Assembly (NCBI RefSeq): GCF_001189955.1
Contig: NZ_LFLT01000014.1
Coordinates: forward strand, 1 to 64,000
Reading direction: 5' to 3'
From: Herbaspirillum chlorophenolicum
Lineage (GTDB): Bacteria; Pseudomonadota; Gammaproteobacteria; Burkholderiales; Burkholderiaceae_D
Length of the DNA stretch: 64,000 bases
Shown: positions 26,373 to 35,584 of the stretch, one piece after another
How the letters are laid out: each line of letters opens with the position of its first letter
How positions within the stretch are numbered: the first letter of the stretch is position 1
Position numbers and translations under genes: made by a program
Notes under the pieces: generated by a model
Told to the model about the DNA's origin: nothing
Databases searched by the model: none
What the model saw: the letters and a program-made list of their open reading frames with translations, nothing else

Positions 26373-27263
26373 TCAGGATTTCGTGGCAGAGGGGCGGTGG
26401 GCATCGCGCCAGCGCAGGTTGCGCTGTTCCAGCAGGCGCAACAGGCTGTCGCTGAGCTTGCCCAGCAGCGCCAGGATCAGGATTGCCGCCAGCACCAGGT
26501 CGGGCCGGCTGCTTTCGCGGCCATCGGACAGCAGGTAGCCGACGCCACGCGTGGCCGCGATCAGTTCGGCCGCCACCAGGAACATCCAGGCCAGGCTGAG
26601 CCCGCCGCGCAAGCCGGTGAACAGATAGGGGAGTGCGGCCGGCAGCAGGATGTGGCGTATCAGTTCGGGTGCGCCCAGGCCGGAGCTGGTGCCGACTTCG
26701 ATCAGCTTGTAGTCGATGTCGCGGATGCCTGCCACCAGGTTCAGGTAGACCGGGAAGAAGGCGCCGATGGCGATCAGCACGATCTTGGGCGTTTCGTCGA
26801 TGCCCAACCACAGCAGGAGCAGCGGAATCCAGGCCAGGCTCGGGATGGCGCGCAGGGCCTGGAAACTGGGCTCAAGCAAGGCTTCGGCGCGCCGGCTGAT
26901 GCCTACCAGCAAGCCCAGCGCGATCGCCAGCAGGCTGCCGATCGCAAAGCCCGCGAGCACCCGCGCAAGGCTGGCCCAGATGTGCGGCAACAGTTCGCCG
27001 CGCGCGGCGAGCGACCACAGCGTTTGCGCCAGTTCGCTCGGCGGCGGCAGCAGGCGCGCCGGAATGATGTCCAGCCGCGCGCATACTTCGGCCAGCAGCA
27101 GAAAGGCAAGGGGCAGAATCCAGCCGGTGAAGCGGCCCGGGCGATAACCATCGTCGTGTGGCCAGCCTTTGCGGATGGGCTGCGCCATTACGGATTTCGC
27201 CCGGACTGTTTCCGTCCGTATCGGTGCCTGCGCAGGCAAGCTGCCGGATCCCGTCTCGCTCAT
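26373..27263 (-). CDS. ssuC: SsuC-type ABC transporter permease
   Basis: A 296-residue inner-membrane permease of the sulfonate/nitrate/taurine class. It has six predicted helices and the cytoplasmic EAA loop region EVGTSSGLGAPELIRHILLPA that contacts the ATPase. The N-terminal extension is polar. It starts 5 bases after the stop of the upstream substrate-binding gene. No ATPase gene is present in the cluster, so it must use one encoded elsewhere or be non-functional. Confidence 0.92.
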   Translation of the reverse strand: MSETGSGSLPAQAPIRTETVRAKSVMAQPIRKGWPHDDGYRPGRFTGWILPLAFLLLAEVCARLDIIPARLLPPPSELAQTLWSLAARGELLPHIWASLARVLAGFAIGSLLAIALGLLVGISRRAEALLEPSFQALRAIPSLAWIPLLLLWLGIDETPKIVLIAIGAFFPVYLNLVAGIRDIDYKLIEVGTSSGLGAPELIRHILLPAALPYLFTGLRGGLSLAWMFLVAAELIAATRGVGYLLSDGRESSRPDLVLAAILILALLGKLSDSLLRLLEQRNLRWRDAHRPSATKS

Positions 27264-27267
27264 CGCT

Positions 27268-28254
27268 TCAGGCCTTCACCACGCCTTGCGCATACGACGG
27301 ATCGATCAGCGCATTGATGGTGCGCGGCAGGTCGGTGCCACTCTTGACCAGGTCTTCCTCGGTCAGGATGGGGGCGGCGGCGCGCAGCGCGTCGATGTGT
27401 TCGCGGCCGATCTGCGGATGCGAGAAGTCGTTGCGCTTGAGCTGCAGGCGCGCGACGTCGGGCGACAGCTTCGATTCCTCGGCCAGTAGTTTCACAGTGT
27501 CTTCCGGATGCGCGACGATCCATGCACGCGCCTTTTCATAGGCGGCGATGACGCGCTTGACCTGGTCCGGGTGGCGTGCGGCGAAGGTGTCGCTGACGTT
27601 GAGGAAACCGTAGGTGTTGAAGTTGATGTTGCGGTAGATCAGGCGGGAGCCGGCTTCCAGTTCGCTGGCCGCCAGGTGCGGATCGAGTCCGGCCCAGGCG
27701 TCAACCCGGCCTTGCTCGAGTGCGGCGCGGCCATCGGGATGCTGCAGGTGGACGATGTCGACATCGCTTTTCTTGAGGCCGTTCTCATGCAGCGCGCGCA
27801 GCAGGAAGAGATAGGGATCGGTGCCCTTGGTGGCGGCAACCTTCTTGCCTTTGAGTTCGCGCACGGATTTGATCGGGGAGTCCTTGGAGACGGCCAGCGC
27901 GGTCCATTCAGGACGCGAATAGACGTACACCGCCTTGATCGGATTGCCGTTAGCACGCGCCAGCAGTGCGGCCAGCCCAGCGGTGCTGCCGAAGTCGACG
28001 CTATCGCTGTTGAGGTATTCGAGCGCGCGGTTGCTGCCCTGGCTCAGTACCCATTTGACGTCGGTGCCCTGGGCCTTGAGGTCTTCCTCCAGCCAGCCGA
28101 ACTTGCGCAGCACCAGGCTGGGAGGCGAGTAATAGGCGTAGTCCAGGCGGATGGTCTTGGGGGCTTGCGCGGCGCGCGTAACCAGCGGGGCGGCGGCCAA
28201 GAGGCCGGCGCCAAGTGCGGCCGAGCCGATGCGGAGGAAGTGTCTGCGTTCCAT
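27268..28254 (-). CDS. ssuA: Aliphatic sulfonate ABC transporter substrate-binding protein (SsuA-like)
   Basis: A 328-residue periplasmic binding protein with an export signal MERRHFLRIGSAALGAGLLA containing an Arg pair (possible Tat signal). The mature part starts KTIRLDYAYYSPPSLVLRKF and has SPIKSVRELKGKKVAATKG and VDAWAGLDPHLAASELEAGS. The ATG at 28254 has GGA at a fair distance; an open frame continues 16 codons upstream without support. It heads the ssuA-ssuC-ssuA-like operon. Confidence 0.92.
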   Translation of the reverse strand: MERRHFLRIGSAALGAGLLAAAPLVTRAAQAPKTIRLDYAYYSPPSLVLRKFGWLEEDLKAQGTDVKWVLSQGSNRALEYLNSDSVDFGSTAGLAALLARANGNPIKAVYVYSRPEWTALAVSKDSPIKSVRELKGKKVAATKGTDPYLFLLRALHENGLKKSDVDIVHLQHPDGRAALEQGRVDAWAGLDPHLAASELEAGSRLIYRNINFNTYGFLNVSDTFAARHPDQVKRVIAAYEKARAWIVAHPEDTVKLLAEESKLSPDVARLQLKRNDFSHPQIGREHIDALRAAAPILTEEDLVKSGTDLPRTINALIDPSYAQGVVKA

Positions 28255-28403
28255 GTGGTCCGTTCTTGTTGTGTTGGGGGAGTCTGCGGTGCAGACAAAC
28301 ACTCTAAGGACGAACGCGGTGCGGCAGAACGACTATTTTCAAGCTTGGATATGCGCTTTGCGCATGCTCCCGCGACGGTCGCCGCGGGAAGCGTGGAGAG
28401 GGC

Positions 28404-29012
28404 TCAGGGCAGGCAGAGTTCGAACAATGCGCCGCCGTCCGGATGGTTGGTCAGGCGCGCTTCGCCATGCTGGGTCTCTTTGTTGTGGGCGGTGGCGATG
28501 GCATTGCACAGGTCCATGCCCAGTCCGGTGGACTGTTTCTTTTCCTGGGTGCCGATGCCGGGGCCGTCGTCGTGTACGGTGAAGATCACGCCGCCGTCCG
28601 GATTCTTGCGGCAGCCGAGTTCGATGCGTGTACACGCGAAGCGGCTTGCATTTTGCAGCGCGGCTTCCAGCGCCAGGGCCACCAGGTGCTCGTCGAAGAA
28701 GCCGACCAGCGGCATGTCGGTCTCGTCGACCTTGAGCTCGACACCCTGGCCATTGCGGTTCATGGCATGCTCGCGCAGCAGCGCTTCCAGGAAGTCCAGC
28801 GGCGAGACCGCATCGACCTGCGCGCGCAGGCCTTGCGAATCCGCCTTGTAGAGCGTCAGGAAGGCGATCAGCTTTTCCTGCAGCGCCAGGCAGGTGACGT
28901 GCGCCTGCTGAACGCGCGGCACATCGTCGGAGAGGCGGCGCAGTTCGCCCTCAAGGACGCCCAGGGAGTTCTTGATGTCGTGAATGATGATCGCGGCAAG
29001 CTTGGGGTCCAT
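28404..29012 (-). CDS. Soluble sensor histidine kinase, no sensor domain
   Basis: A 202-residue cytoplasmic kinase-like protein. A short dimerisation helix pair carries the likely phospho-acceptor His11 in AAIIIHDIKNSLGVLEGE. The ATPase domain has EAALQNASRFACTRI (N box), VHDDGPGIGTQEK (G1) and GLGMDLCNAIATAH (G2). There is no membrane segment or separate sensor domain. It lies 2 bases after the REC-TPR gene, so the two form one unit and probably exchange phosphate. Confidence 0.88.
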   Translation of the reverse strand: MDPKLAAIIIHDIKNSLGVLEGELRRLSDDVPRVQQAHVTCLALQEKLIAFLTLYKADSQGLRAQVDAVSPLDFLEALLREHAMNRNGQGVELKVDETDMPLVGFFDEHLVALALEAALQNASRFACTRIELGCRKNPDGGVIFTVHDDGPGIGTQEKKQSTGLGMDLCNAIATAHNKETQHGEARLTNHPDGGALFELCLP

Positions 29013-29014
29013 GG

Positions 29015-30643
29015 TCAGCTCTTCGGGGCTACTTTGGTTAAGGTGTCGCGTAAAAACTTATGCATCTTGGCGACACGGTCATTGCCCGGAATCAGGCGAT
29101 CCAGCGTGGCGAGATCGCGCCTGACGCGTTTGACATACTCGTCGTTCCAGCCGCGCTGGCTCATCCACAGCAGGTGCAGCTGGGCCGACGCCAGCAGCAC
29201 GCCGGTGTTTTCCGGCATGCTGGAGAGCGCTTCTTCAAGCTTGGCCAGCGACTCGTCGGGTTTGGCGTTGCGCATGAGCGCGTTGGCTTCGGCGATGATG
29301 CTCATGCAATGCTTGATGGCGCCATCGATCAGCTCTTCGGCCAGGGCAGCCTTGCCGGTGTCGGCCAATACCTTGCGCGCCAGCATCTGCAGCGTTTTGC
29401 TTTCGTGGTCGGACTTGACGACGTTGGCGATCAGCTTGGCGCCCTCGTCATCCTTGCCCATCGAGAAGGCAGCTTTGGCCAGGGCCAGCGTAGTGACTTC
29501 GGAAATCTCGTCGCCGGCGGCTTGCTTGGCCGCTTCGAAGGCCTGCTGTGCCGAGATGGTGTCGCCCAGTTGCACATAGGCCTGGGCCTGCACCGCGGCC
29601 TGGGCCGCAGTGAACATCTTGGATTCCTCATAGCGGCGCGGAGCGCTTTCCAGCAGGCGCAGGGCCTGGTCCGGATCGCCGCTGTCGACGTGCACCTGGG
29701 CCAGCGACAGCAGGTCGCTCGGCTGTGCGGTGAGCGAGCCCTTGGTGTGCTTGAGTACCTTGTCGTAGGCTTCCCTGGCTTGTTCCAGGTGGCCGCTGCG
29801 GTAGGCGACATCGCCCACCAGCCGGCTGCGGCGGGCCGAGGGAATGATTTCGGACGACATGGTCAGCGCGGCCAGCGCGCCATCCTGGTTGCCTTGCGCC
29901 TCGTCGATCTGCGCCAACAGGTCGTAGGCGGCGATGAACTGCTTGTTCTGGGCGAGCACCTCTTCGACCGTCTTGCGTGCGTCATCCAATTGGCCGGCCA
30001 CGATATTGCAGCGCGCCAGGCCGAGCTTGGCCCACACCAGGTCGTCGCGCATGGCCAGGGCCTGCGTATAAACTTCGCGCGCTTCGTCGATGCGGCGCTG
30101 TTCGAGCAGCAGCGAACCCTTGGTCTTCATGATTTCGACGATCCACTTGGGAGCGGCCTTGAGGACGTTGTCGCATTCGATGATGGCGGCGGCAAAATCC
30201 TTGCGCTTCATCTTTTCGGTCACCGGCAGCATGGCGTGCTGCTTTTCCAGCAGGCGGTCGACGCGCTCGGCGATGCGGCTCGCGGTGAGCGGCTTGAGCA
30301 TGTAGGCGTCGGGCTGGAATTCGGCGGCGCTGGCGACCAGGTTGTAGCCGCTTTCGGCGGTTACCATGATGAACATGGAGGCCGGCGAGAGCATGTTCTG
30401 GGTACGGAAGAACTCCAGCAATTGCTGGCCGTTGCTTTCCTTGTTCAGGTTGTAGTCGCAGATGATGAGGTCGTAAGCCCCGGCCTGGACGAAACGGATC
30501 GATTCATCAGGCGTGGCGGCTTGATCCACCTTGGTCACGCCGAGTTGGCCGAGGTGCATCCGGATGTTCTGGCGCATCGTCGGCATGTCGTCGATGATCA
30601 GGCAGCGCAAGGCGCTAATATGGCTAAAGGGCACTAAACTCAT
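29015..30643 (-). CDS. Response regulator with C-terminal TPR repeats
   Basis: A 542-residue protein: an N-terminal receiver domain (residues 10-130) with acidic Asp18-Asp19, phospho-acceptor Asp63 in DLIICDYNLNKES, and Lys in AYMLKPLTASR. It is followed by about ten TPR-like helix pairs (AIIECDNVLKAAPKW, AREVYTQALAMRDDLVWAKL and so on) to the end. There is no DNA-binding or enzymatic output domain, so signalling should act through protein binding. It is first in a two-gene unit with the soluble kinase. Confidence 0.92.
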   Translation of the reverse strand: MSLVPFSHISALRCLIIDDMPTMRQNIRMHLGQLGVTKVDQAATPDESIRFVQAGAYDLIICDYNLNKESNGQQLLEFFRTQNMLSPASMFIMVTAESGYNLVASAAEFQPDAYMLKPLTASRIAERVDRLLEKQHAMLPVTEKMKRKDFAAAIIECDNVLKAAPKWIVEIMKTKGSLLLEQRRIDEAREVYTQALAMRDDLVWAKLGLARCNIVAGQLDDARKTVEEVLAQNKQFIAAYDLLAQIDEAQGNQDGALAALTMSSEIIPSARRSRLVGDVAYRSGHLEQAREAYDKVLKHTKGSLTAQPSDLLSLAQVHVDSGDPDQALRLLESAPRRYEESKMFTAAQAAVQAQAYVQLGDTISAQQAFEAAKQAAGDEISEVTTLALAKAAFSMGKDDEGAKLIANVVKSDHESKTLQMLARKVLADTGKAALAEELIDGAIKHCMSIIAEANALMRNAKPDESLAKLEEALSSMPENTGVLLASAQLHLLWMSQRGWNDEYVKRVRRDLATLDRLIPGNDRVAKMHKFLRDTLTKVAPKS

Positions 30644-30888
30644 GACAACAGTCTAAAAACAGTCTTTATCTCGTTATATTGCAAGCCTGCAATGTATATC
30701 AAATAGGTATTCGCCCGTCACAAAGTTAGGGACGAAAACGATATTCATTTCTAGGGAAACCGCGAGTTTGCCGGTTTTTGCTTTTGCTTGCAGCACTTGT
30801 GTCGCATTTCTCCGGCCCAATCTCCCGATCTTTTATAATCGGCCATCTCACCCGTGGATTGATTTTCGTCTTTCGGGTGACAAAAAGC
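30644..30888. other. Divergent intergenic region before recA
   Basis: About 245 bases between the divergent REC-TPR gene and the recA promoter. It is AT-richer than the coding DNA. I see no gene or strong hairpin. Confidence 0.5.
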
Positions 30889-30917
30889 TTGCGCAGATCA
30901 CTGTTTTTTTATACAGT
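30889..30917 (+). promoter_or_regulatory. recA promoter
   Basis: TTGCGC (30889-30894) and TACAGT (30912-30917) are separated by 17 bases. The LexA box covers the spacer and -10, as expected for repression by blocking RNA polymerase. Confidence 0.55.
30901..30916. promoter_or_regulatory. LexA (SOS) box of recA
   Basis: CTGT, eight bases rich in T/A, then ACAG: a perfect match to the proteobacterial LexA operator CTGT-N8-ACAG, with flanking A before and TA after. It lies 115 bases before the recA start, implying DNA-damage induction. Confidence 0.9.
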
Positions 30918-31030
30918 ACTACTTCATCAGTGCAGCGCCACTGAATTGATCGGTGCGCAGTTAATCTAGTGCACTGAGGAAACGAATTCTGCAGTACACC
31001 TTCTTCACGACCTTTTGCCGAAAGAGATTT

Positions 31031-32080
31031 ATGGACGACAAAAAAGCTGCAAACAACTCTGAAAAGGGCAAAGCGCTTGCCGCTGCATTGGCGCAGATCG
31101 AAAAGCAATTTGGCAAGGGCTCCGTGATGCGCATGGAAGACGGCGCCGTTGCCGAGGAAGTCCAGGTCTTTTCGACTGGCTCCCTGGGGCTGGATATTGC
31201 ATTGGGCGTCGGCGGCCTGCCGCGCGGCCGTGTTGTCGAGATCTACGGCCCGGAATCCTCGGGTAAAACCACGCTGACCCTGCAAGCCATTGCCGAAATG
31301 CAAAAGCTGGGCGGCACCTGCGCCTTCATCGACGCCGAACACGCACTGGATGTTACTTACGCGCAAAAGCTGGGCGTCAATCTGCATGACTTGCTGATTT
31401 CGCAACCTGACACCGGCGAGCAGGCTCTTGAGATTACCGACGCACTGGTGCGCTCGGGAGCGGTCGACCTGATCGTGGTCGACTCCGTTGCGGCGCTGAC
31501 GCCCAAGGCCGAAATCGAAGGCGACATGGGCGATTCGCTGCCCGGCCTGCAGGCCCGTTTGATGTCGCAGGCATTGCGCAAGCTGACCGGCAGCATCAAC
31601 CGCACCAATACTACCGTCATCTTCATCAACCAGATTCGCATGAAGATCGGTGTCATGTTCGGCAACCCGGAAACCACTACCGGCGGTAATGCGCTCAAGT
31701 TCTATGCTTCCGTGCGCCTGGATATCCGCCGTACCGGTTCGATCAAGTCCGGCGACGAAGTCATCGGCAGCGAAACCAAGGTCAAGGTCGTCAAGAACAA
31801 GGTGGCGCCTCCGTTCCGCGAAGCCCACTTCGATATTCTGTATGGAGAAGGCACATCGCGTGAAGGTGAAATCCTTGATCTCGGTTCCGAACACAAGATC
31901 GTGGAAAAGTCCGGCGCCTGGTACAGCTATAACGGCGAACGTATCGGCCAAGGCAAGGACAATGCGCGTAACTTCCTGAAAGAACGTCCGGAACTGGCGC
32001 GCGAAATTGAAAACAAGGTGCGTATCGCACTCGGCGTGCCGCAGTTGGCCAGCGGCGAAGCTGAAGTCCAGGCATCGTAA
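31031..32080 (+). CDS. recA: Recombinase RecA
   Basis: A 349-residue RecA, the ATP-dependent strand-exchange protein and LexA co-protease. Walker A is GPESSGKTT at residues 73-81; FIDAEHALD and [12 protein letters not shown] (Walker B) follow, then the L2 loop region [18 protein letters not shown]. The ATG at 31031 gives the normal length. It is controlled by the LexA box upstream and is followed by recX after 239 bases. Confidence 0.99.
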   Translation: MDDKKAANNSEKGKALAAALAQIEKQFGKGSVMRMEDGAVAEEVQVFSTGSLGLDIALGVGGLPRGRVVEIYGPESSGKTTLTLQAIAEMQKLGGTCAFIDAEHALDVTYAQKLGVNLHDLLISQPDTGEQALEITDALVRSGAVDLIVVDSVAALTPKAEIEGDMGDSLPGLQARLMSQALRKLTGSINRTNTTVIFINQIRMKIGVMFGNPETTTGGNALKFYASVRLDIRRTGSIKSGDEVIGSETKVKVVKNKVAPPFREAHFDILYGEGTSREGEILDLGSEHKIVEKSGAWYSYNGERIGQGKDNARNFLKERPELAREIENKVRIALGVPQLASGEAEVQAS

Positions 32081-32319
32081 TCTGTCAGAACCTGTTGCGA
32101 TTTGTATGGCTGGGATAGCAGCAAGGGATGCCTCGCCCGTCGCTGCTGTTTCGGTGGTTGTGGCTGTCACCGGTGCTGTGTGGCTTTGTTTGCAATGCCG
32201 GTGATGGTTGGTATTTCTGTCGTTGCTGTTTTGCAGTATTCGTTTTGTCTGCATGCATCCAGCTTCCGATGTATGCAGTCGTCGTTTCACCCGCCTCATA
32301 GCCCGTGTAGTCGAACGTC

Positions 32320-32787
32320 ATGCCTAGACCGCCGATCAGCCTGAAAGCACGGGCGCTCAAATATCTCTCTTCACGTGAGCATAGTCGCCTGGAACTTGCG
32401 CGTAAGCTTAGCCCTTACGCGCAAGAGGGCGATGATGTCGATGCCCTGCTCAACTGGCTTGAACAATCCCGTTTCCTTTCCTCAGAGCGTTTTTCCGAGT
32501 CGCTGGTGAACCGGCGCGCGGCGCGTTACGGCAACAACCGCATCCTGTCCGAGTTGCAAAGTCACGGCATTGAGGGCGAGGCGCTGTCCGAGCTGAAGTC
32601 TGGCCTGGCTGAAGACGAGGGAGCCCGTGCAGCCCAGGTTCTGCGGCGCAAATTCAGCGAGCCGCCGGTTGATGCCGAATCCCGCGCCAAGCGCATGCGT
32701 TTTTTGCAGCAGCGGGGTTTCTCCCACCGCAGCATTCGTGAAGCGCTCAATACCGCCTGGTCGGATGAAGACGGGCCGGATGCTTGA
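32320..32787 (+). CDS. recX: Regulatory protein RecX
   Basis: A 155-residue RecX, a helical protein that inhibits RecA filament growth. The repeats are visible in [40 protein letters not shown] and [20 protein letters not shown]. Position 239 bases after recA is usual; the gap has no clear terminator, so read-through co-expression is likely. Confidence 0.95.
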   Translation: MPRPPISLKARALKYLSSREHSRLELARKLSPYAQEGDDVDALLNWLEQSRFLSSERFSESLVNRRAARYGNNRILSELQSHGIEGEALSELKSGLAEDEGARAAQVLRRKFSEPPVDAESRAKRMRFLQQRGFSHRSIREALNTAWSDEDGPDA

Positions 32788-33275
32788 TTGCGGTGCAGCC
32801 GCTACGGCGCTGTTCAGTCAACTTTTCTCTGGTGGCGATTGAAAAGTCCGCAGTGCAGGTCTTTATCGGCAAGGTTAGCGCTACCATCGCTCAGCCTCCC
32901 GCCCCTGTGCTAGAATTCGGAAGTTTTTGCTGCGGCGCGGTAGCCGATAAGGTATTGATTGTTGCTGTTTTTTTGAAAAATGGCAGATCGATGTAAGGCT
33001 GACGACAGTAGTGAAGACGGATAATGCGGATCGCTCCGGTGCATGCCGGTGAGATCGAATATCAGAGACCAACTCATGCAGACGGCATGCACATGCCCAA
33101 TTTTACGAATTCTTTCGCAACCCGCGCAGCTCATGCCTGCGCCAGTTCTCGTCCGGCAACGGATGCGACACCCGCCTGCGGGTTGCGGTCTGCTTTCTCG
33201 TCAGCCGGCATTGCGCCGATGACAGAATTTCAATCCGGCAAGTTTTATTCAATTAGTGTCTAAAGGGAAGCTCCC
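32788..33275. other. Long recX-sucC intergenic region with structured leader candidate
   Basis: 488 bases with no convincing gene. A TGC-TAGAAT extended -10 lies at 32908-32916. Downstream are a perfect 10-bp inverted repeat (33039-33048 with 33083-33092) and a perfect 9-bp inverted repeat (33117-33125 with 33178-33186). The right arm of the latter can instead pair with 33170-33175. These could form alternative structures in a sucC mRNA leader. A 79-codon frame here lacks protein character. Confidence 0.5.
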
Positions 33276-34436
33276 ATGAAAATCCATGAGTATCAGGGTA
33301 AAGAAATCCTGCGCCAGTTTGGCGTAACCGTCCCGCGCGGCGTTCCTTGCATGTCCGTCGACGAAGTCGAAGCGGCAGCCAAGAGCCTGGGCGGCTCGGT
33401 TTGGGTCGTGAAGGCACAGATCCACGCCGGTGGCCGCGGCAAGGGCGGCGGCGTGAAGGTCGCCAAGTCCATCGAGCAAGTCAAGGAATACGCCAACCAG
33501 ATCATGGGCATGCAGCTGGTCACGCACCAGACCGGTCCTGAAGGCCAGAAGGTTCGTCGCCTGCTGATCGAAGAAGGCGCCGACATCAAGAAGGAACTGT
33601 ACGTTTCCCTGGTGACCGACCGTGTGAGCCAGCGCGTGGTCCTGATGGCATCCAGCGAAGGCGGCATGGACATCGAAGAAGTCGCTGAAAAGCACCCTGA
33701 GCTGATCCACAACGTCGTGATCGATCCGGCCACCGGCCTGACCGACGCCGATGCCGACGCCGTTGCCGCCAAGATCGGCGTGCCGGCTGCTTCCATCCCC
33801 GAGGCACGCAAGAACCTGCAAGGCCTGTACAAGGCCTACTGGGAAACCGACGCTTCCCTGGCTGAAATCAACCCGCTGATCCTGACCGGCGACGGCAAGG
33901 TCATCGCTCTGGACGCCAAGTTCAACTTCGACTCCAACGCCCTGTACCGTCATCCGGAAATCGTCGCTTACCGCGACCTGGACGAAGAAGATCCGGCTGA
34001 AGTCGAGGCTTCCAAGTTCGATCTGGCCTACATCTCGCTGGACGGCAACATCGGCTGTCTGGTCAACGGCGCCGGCCTGGCCATGGCCACCATGGATACC
34101 ATCAAGCTGTTCGGCGGCGAGCCGGCCAACTTCCTGGACGTGGGCGGCGGCGCTACTACCGAGAAGGTCACCGAAGCGTTCAAGATCATGCTGAAGAACC
34201 CCGAGCTGAAGGCCATCCTGGTCAACATCTTTGGCGGCATCATGCGCTGTGACGTGATTGCCGAAGGCGTGATCGCCGCATCCAAGGCGGTTTCGCTGAA
34301 GGTGCCTCTGGTGGTTCGCATGAAGGGCACCAACGAAGAGATCGGCAAGAAGCTGCTGGCTGAATCCGGTCTGCCGATCATCTCGGCCGACTCGATGGAA
34401 GAAGCCGCACAAAAGGTTGTGGCAGCTGCCAAGTAA
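33276..34436 (+). CDS. sucC: Succinyl-CoA synthetase (ADP-forming) beta subunit
   Basis: A 386-residue SucC (E. coli 388), the ATP-grasp subunit of the TCA-cycle enzyme that converts succinyl-CoA to succinate with ATP formation. It begins [20 protein letters not shown] and contains [20 protein letters not shown] (nucleotide site) and [26 protein letters not shown] precedes the ATG. Paired with sucD. Confidence 0.98.
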   Translation: MKIHEYQGKEILRQFGVTVPRGVPCMSVDEVEAAAKSLGGSVWVVKAQIHAGGRGKGGGVKVAKSIEQVKEYANQIMGMQLVTHQTGPEGQKVRRLLIEEGADIKKELYVSLVTDRVSQRVVLMASSEGGMDIEEVAEKHPELIHNVVIDPATGLTDADADAVAAKIGVPAASIPEARKNLQGLYKAYWETDASLAEINPLILTGDGKVIALDAKFNFDSNALYRHPEIVAYRDLDEEDPAEVEASKFDLAYISLDGNIGCLVNGAGLAMATMDTIKLFGGEPANFLDVGGGATTEKVTEAFKIMLKNPELKAILVNIFGGIMRCDVIAEGVIAASKAVSLKVPLVVRMKGTNEEIGKKLLAESGLPIISADSMEEAAQKVVAAAK

Positions 34437-34452
34437 GTAATCCAACACGAAA

Positions 34453-34528
34453 GCCTGCGCGGCCGAGGCCGCCGGCCGGAAGCCAGCGCAACCGCTTGGC
34501 GCCGGCAACAGGCGCCAGCGGCGCAGGC
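34453..34528. repeat. Strong inverted-repeat structure between sucC and sucD
   Basis: Outer arms 34453-34460 and 34521-34528 are a perfect 8-bp inverted repeat. Inside is a hairpin 34493-34520 (GGCGCC arms plus AGCG/CGCT with one bulge) and a GGCC-rich hairpin on the left. The transcript could fold as a branched structure, which may set the sucC:sucD ratio or mRNA stability. Confidence 0.55.
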
Positions 34529-34548
34529 ATCATAGACAAGGAAGAGAA

Positions 34549-35430
34549 ATGTCGATCCTCATCAACAAAGACACTAAGGTCATCACCCAAGGCATCACTG
34601 GCAAGACCGGCCAGTTCCACACCCGTATGTGCCGCGACTACGCGAACGGCAAGAATGCTTTCGTCGCCGGCGTCAACCCGAAGAAGGCCGGTGAAGACTT
34701 CGAAGGCATCCCTATCTATGCCAACGTGACCGACGCCAAGAAGGCCACCGGCGCCAACGTCTCGGTGATCTACGTGCCGCCCGCCGGCGCTGCCGCCGCG
34801 ATCTGGGAAGCTGTCGAAGCCGAACTGGACCTGGCCATCTGCATCACCGAAGGCATCCCTGTTCGCGACATGCTGGAGCTGAAGAACCGTATGGCCAAGG
34901 CCGGTTCCAAGACCCTGCTGCTGGGCCCGAACTGCCCCGGCCTGATCACTCCGGACGAAATCAAGATCGGCATCATGCCGGGCCACATCCACAAGAAGGG
35001 CCGCATCGGCGTGGTGTCGCGTTCGGGTACCCTGACCTATGAAGCCGTCGGCCAGCTGACCGCATTGGGTCTGGGGCAATCGTCCGCAGTCGGTATCGGC
35101 GGCGACCCGATCAACGGTCTGAAGCACATCGACATCATGAAGGCATTCAATGATGATCCTGACACCGACGCCGTCATCATGATCGGTGAAATCGGCGGTC
35201 CTGACGAAGCCAACGCTGCACGCTGGATCAAGGACAACATGAAGAAGCCGGTGGTCGGCTTCATCGCCGGCGTGACCGCGCCTCCGGGCAAGCGCATGGG
35301 CCACGCAGGCGCGCTGATCTCCGGCGGTGCCGACACCGCTGAAGCCAAGCTGGCGATCATGGAAGAGTGCGGCATCAAGGTGACCCGCAACCCGTCCGAA
35401 ATGGGCCGCCTGCTGAAGTCGGTGCTGTAA
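34549..35430 (+). CDS. sucD: Succinyl-CoA synthetase (ADP-forming) alpha subunit
   Basis: A 293-residue SucD carrying the CoA-binding Rossmann domain (MSILINKDTKVITQGITGKT) and the phosphorylated histidine, His252 in PPGKRMGHAGALISGG. It forms the heterodimer or heterotetramer with SucC. GGAAGAG precedes the ATG. A strong hairpin follows the stop. Confidence 0.98.
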   Translation: MSILINKDTKVITQGITGKTGQFHTRMCRDYANGKNAFVAGVNPKKAGEDFEGIPIYANVTDAKKATGANVSVIYVPPAGAAAAIWEAVEAELDLAICITEGIPVRDMLELKNRMAKAGSKTLLLGPNCPGLITPDEIKIGIMPGHIHKKGRIGVVSRSGTLTYEAVGQLTALGLGQSSAVGIGGDPINGLKHIDIMKAFNDDPDTDAVIMIGEIGGPDEANAARWIKDNMKKPVVGFIAGVTAPPGKRMGHAGALISGGADTAEAKLAIMEECGIKVTRNPSEMGRLLKSVL

Positions 35431-35460
35431 TCCGGCGCTAAGCAGAACCTGCAAGACAAG

Positions 35461-35484
35461 CATGGGGAGCTTCGGCTCCCCATG
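35461..35484 (+). terminator. sucCD terminator hairpin
   Basis: A perfect 10-bp stem with a very stable TTCG tetraloop (35461-35470 with 35475-35484). Only a weak T-rich tail follows, but its place 30 bases after sucD suits termination or 3'-end protection. Confidence 0.75.
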
Positions 35485-35584
35485 TTCATTTATGGAAGCA
35501 CCGATATTGCCCGCCGCCATGATCAGGAAAATTGTGCAGGCGCACGATGCTGCATGGCGCGATATCTCACGACAAGGGAAGTGA

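Noticed and set aside
33024-33263. 79-codon plus frame before sucC
   Set aside because: Composition is not protein-like and it covers the inverted repeats; no ribosome site.
35485-35584. Manganese riboswitch (yybP-ykoY) before the TerC gene
   Set aside because: The conserved loop sequences of that riboswitch could not be found in this leader.
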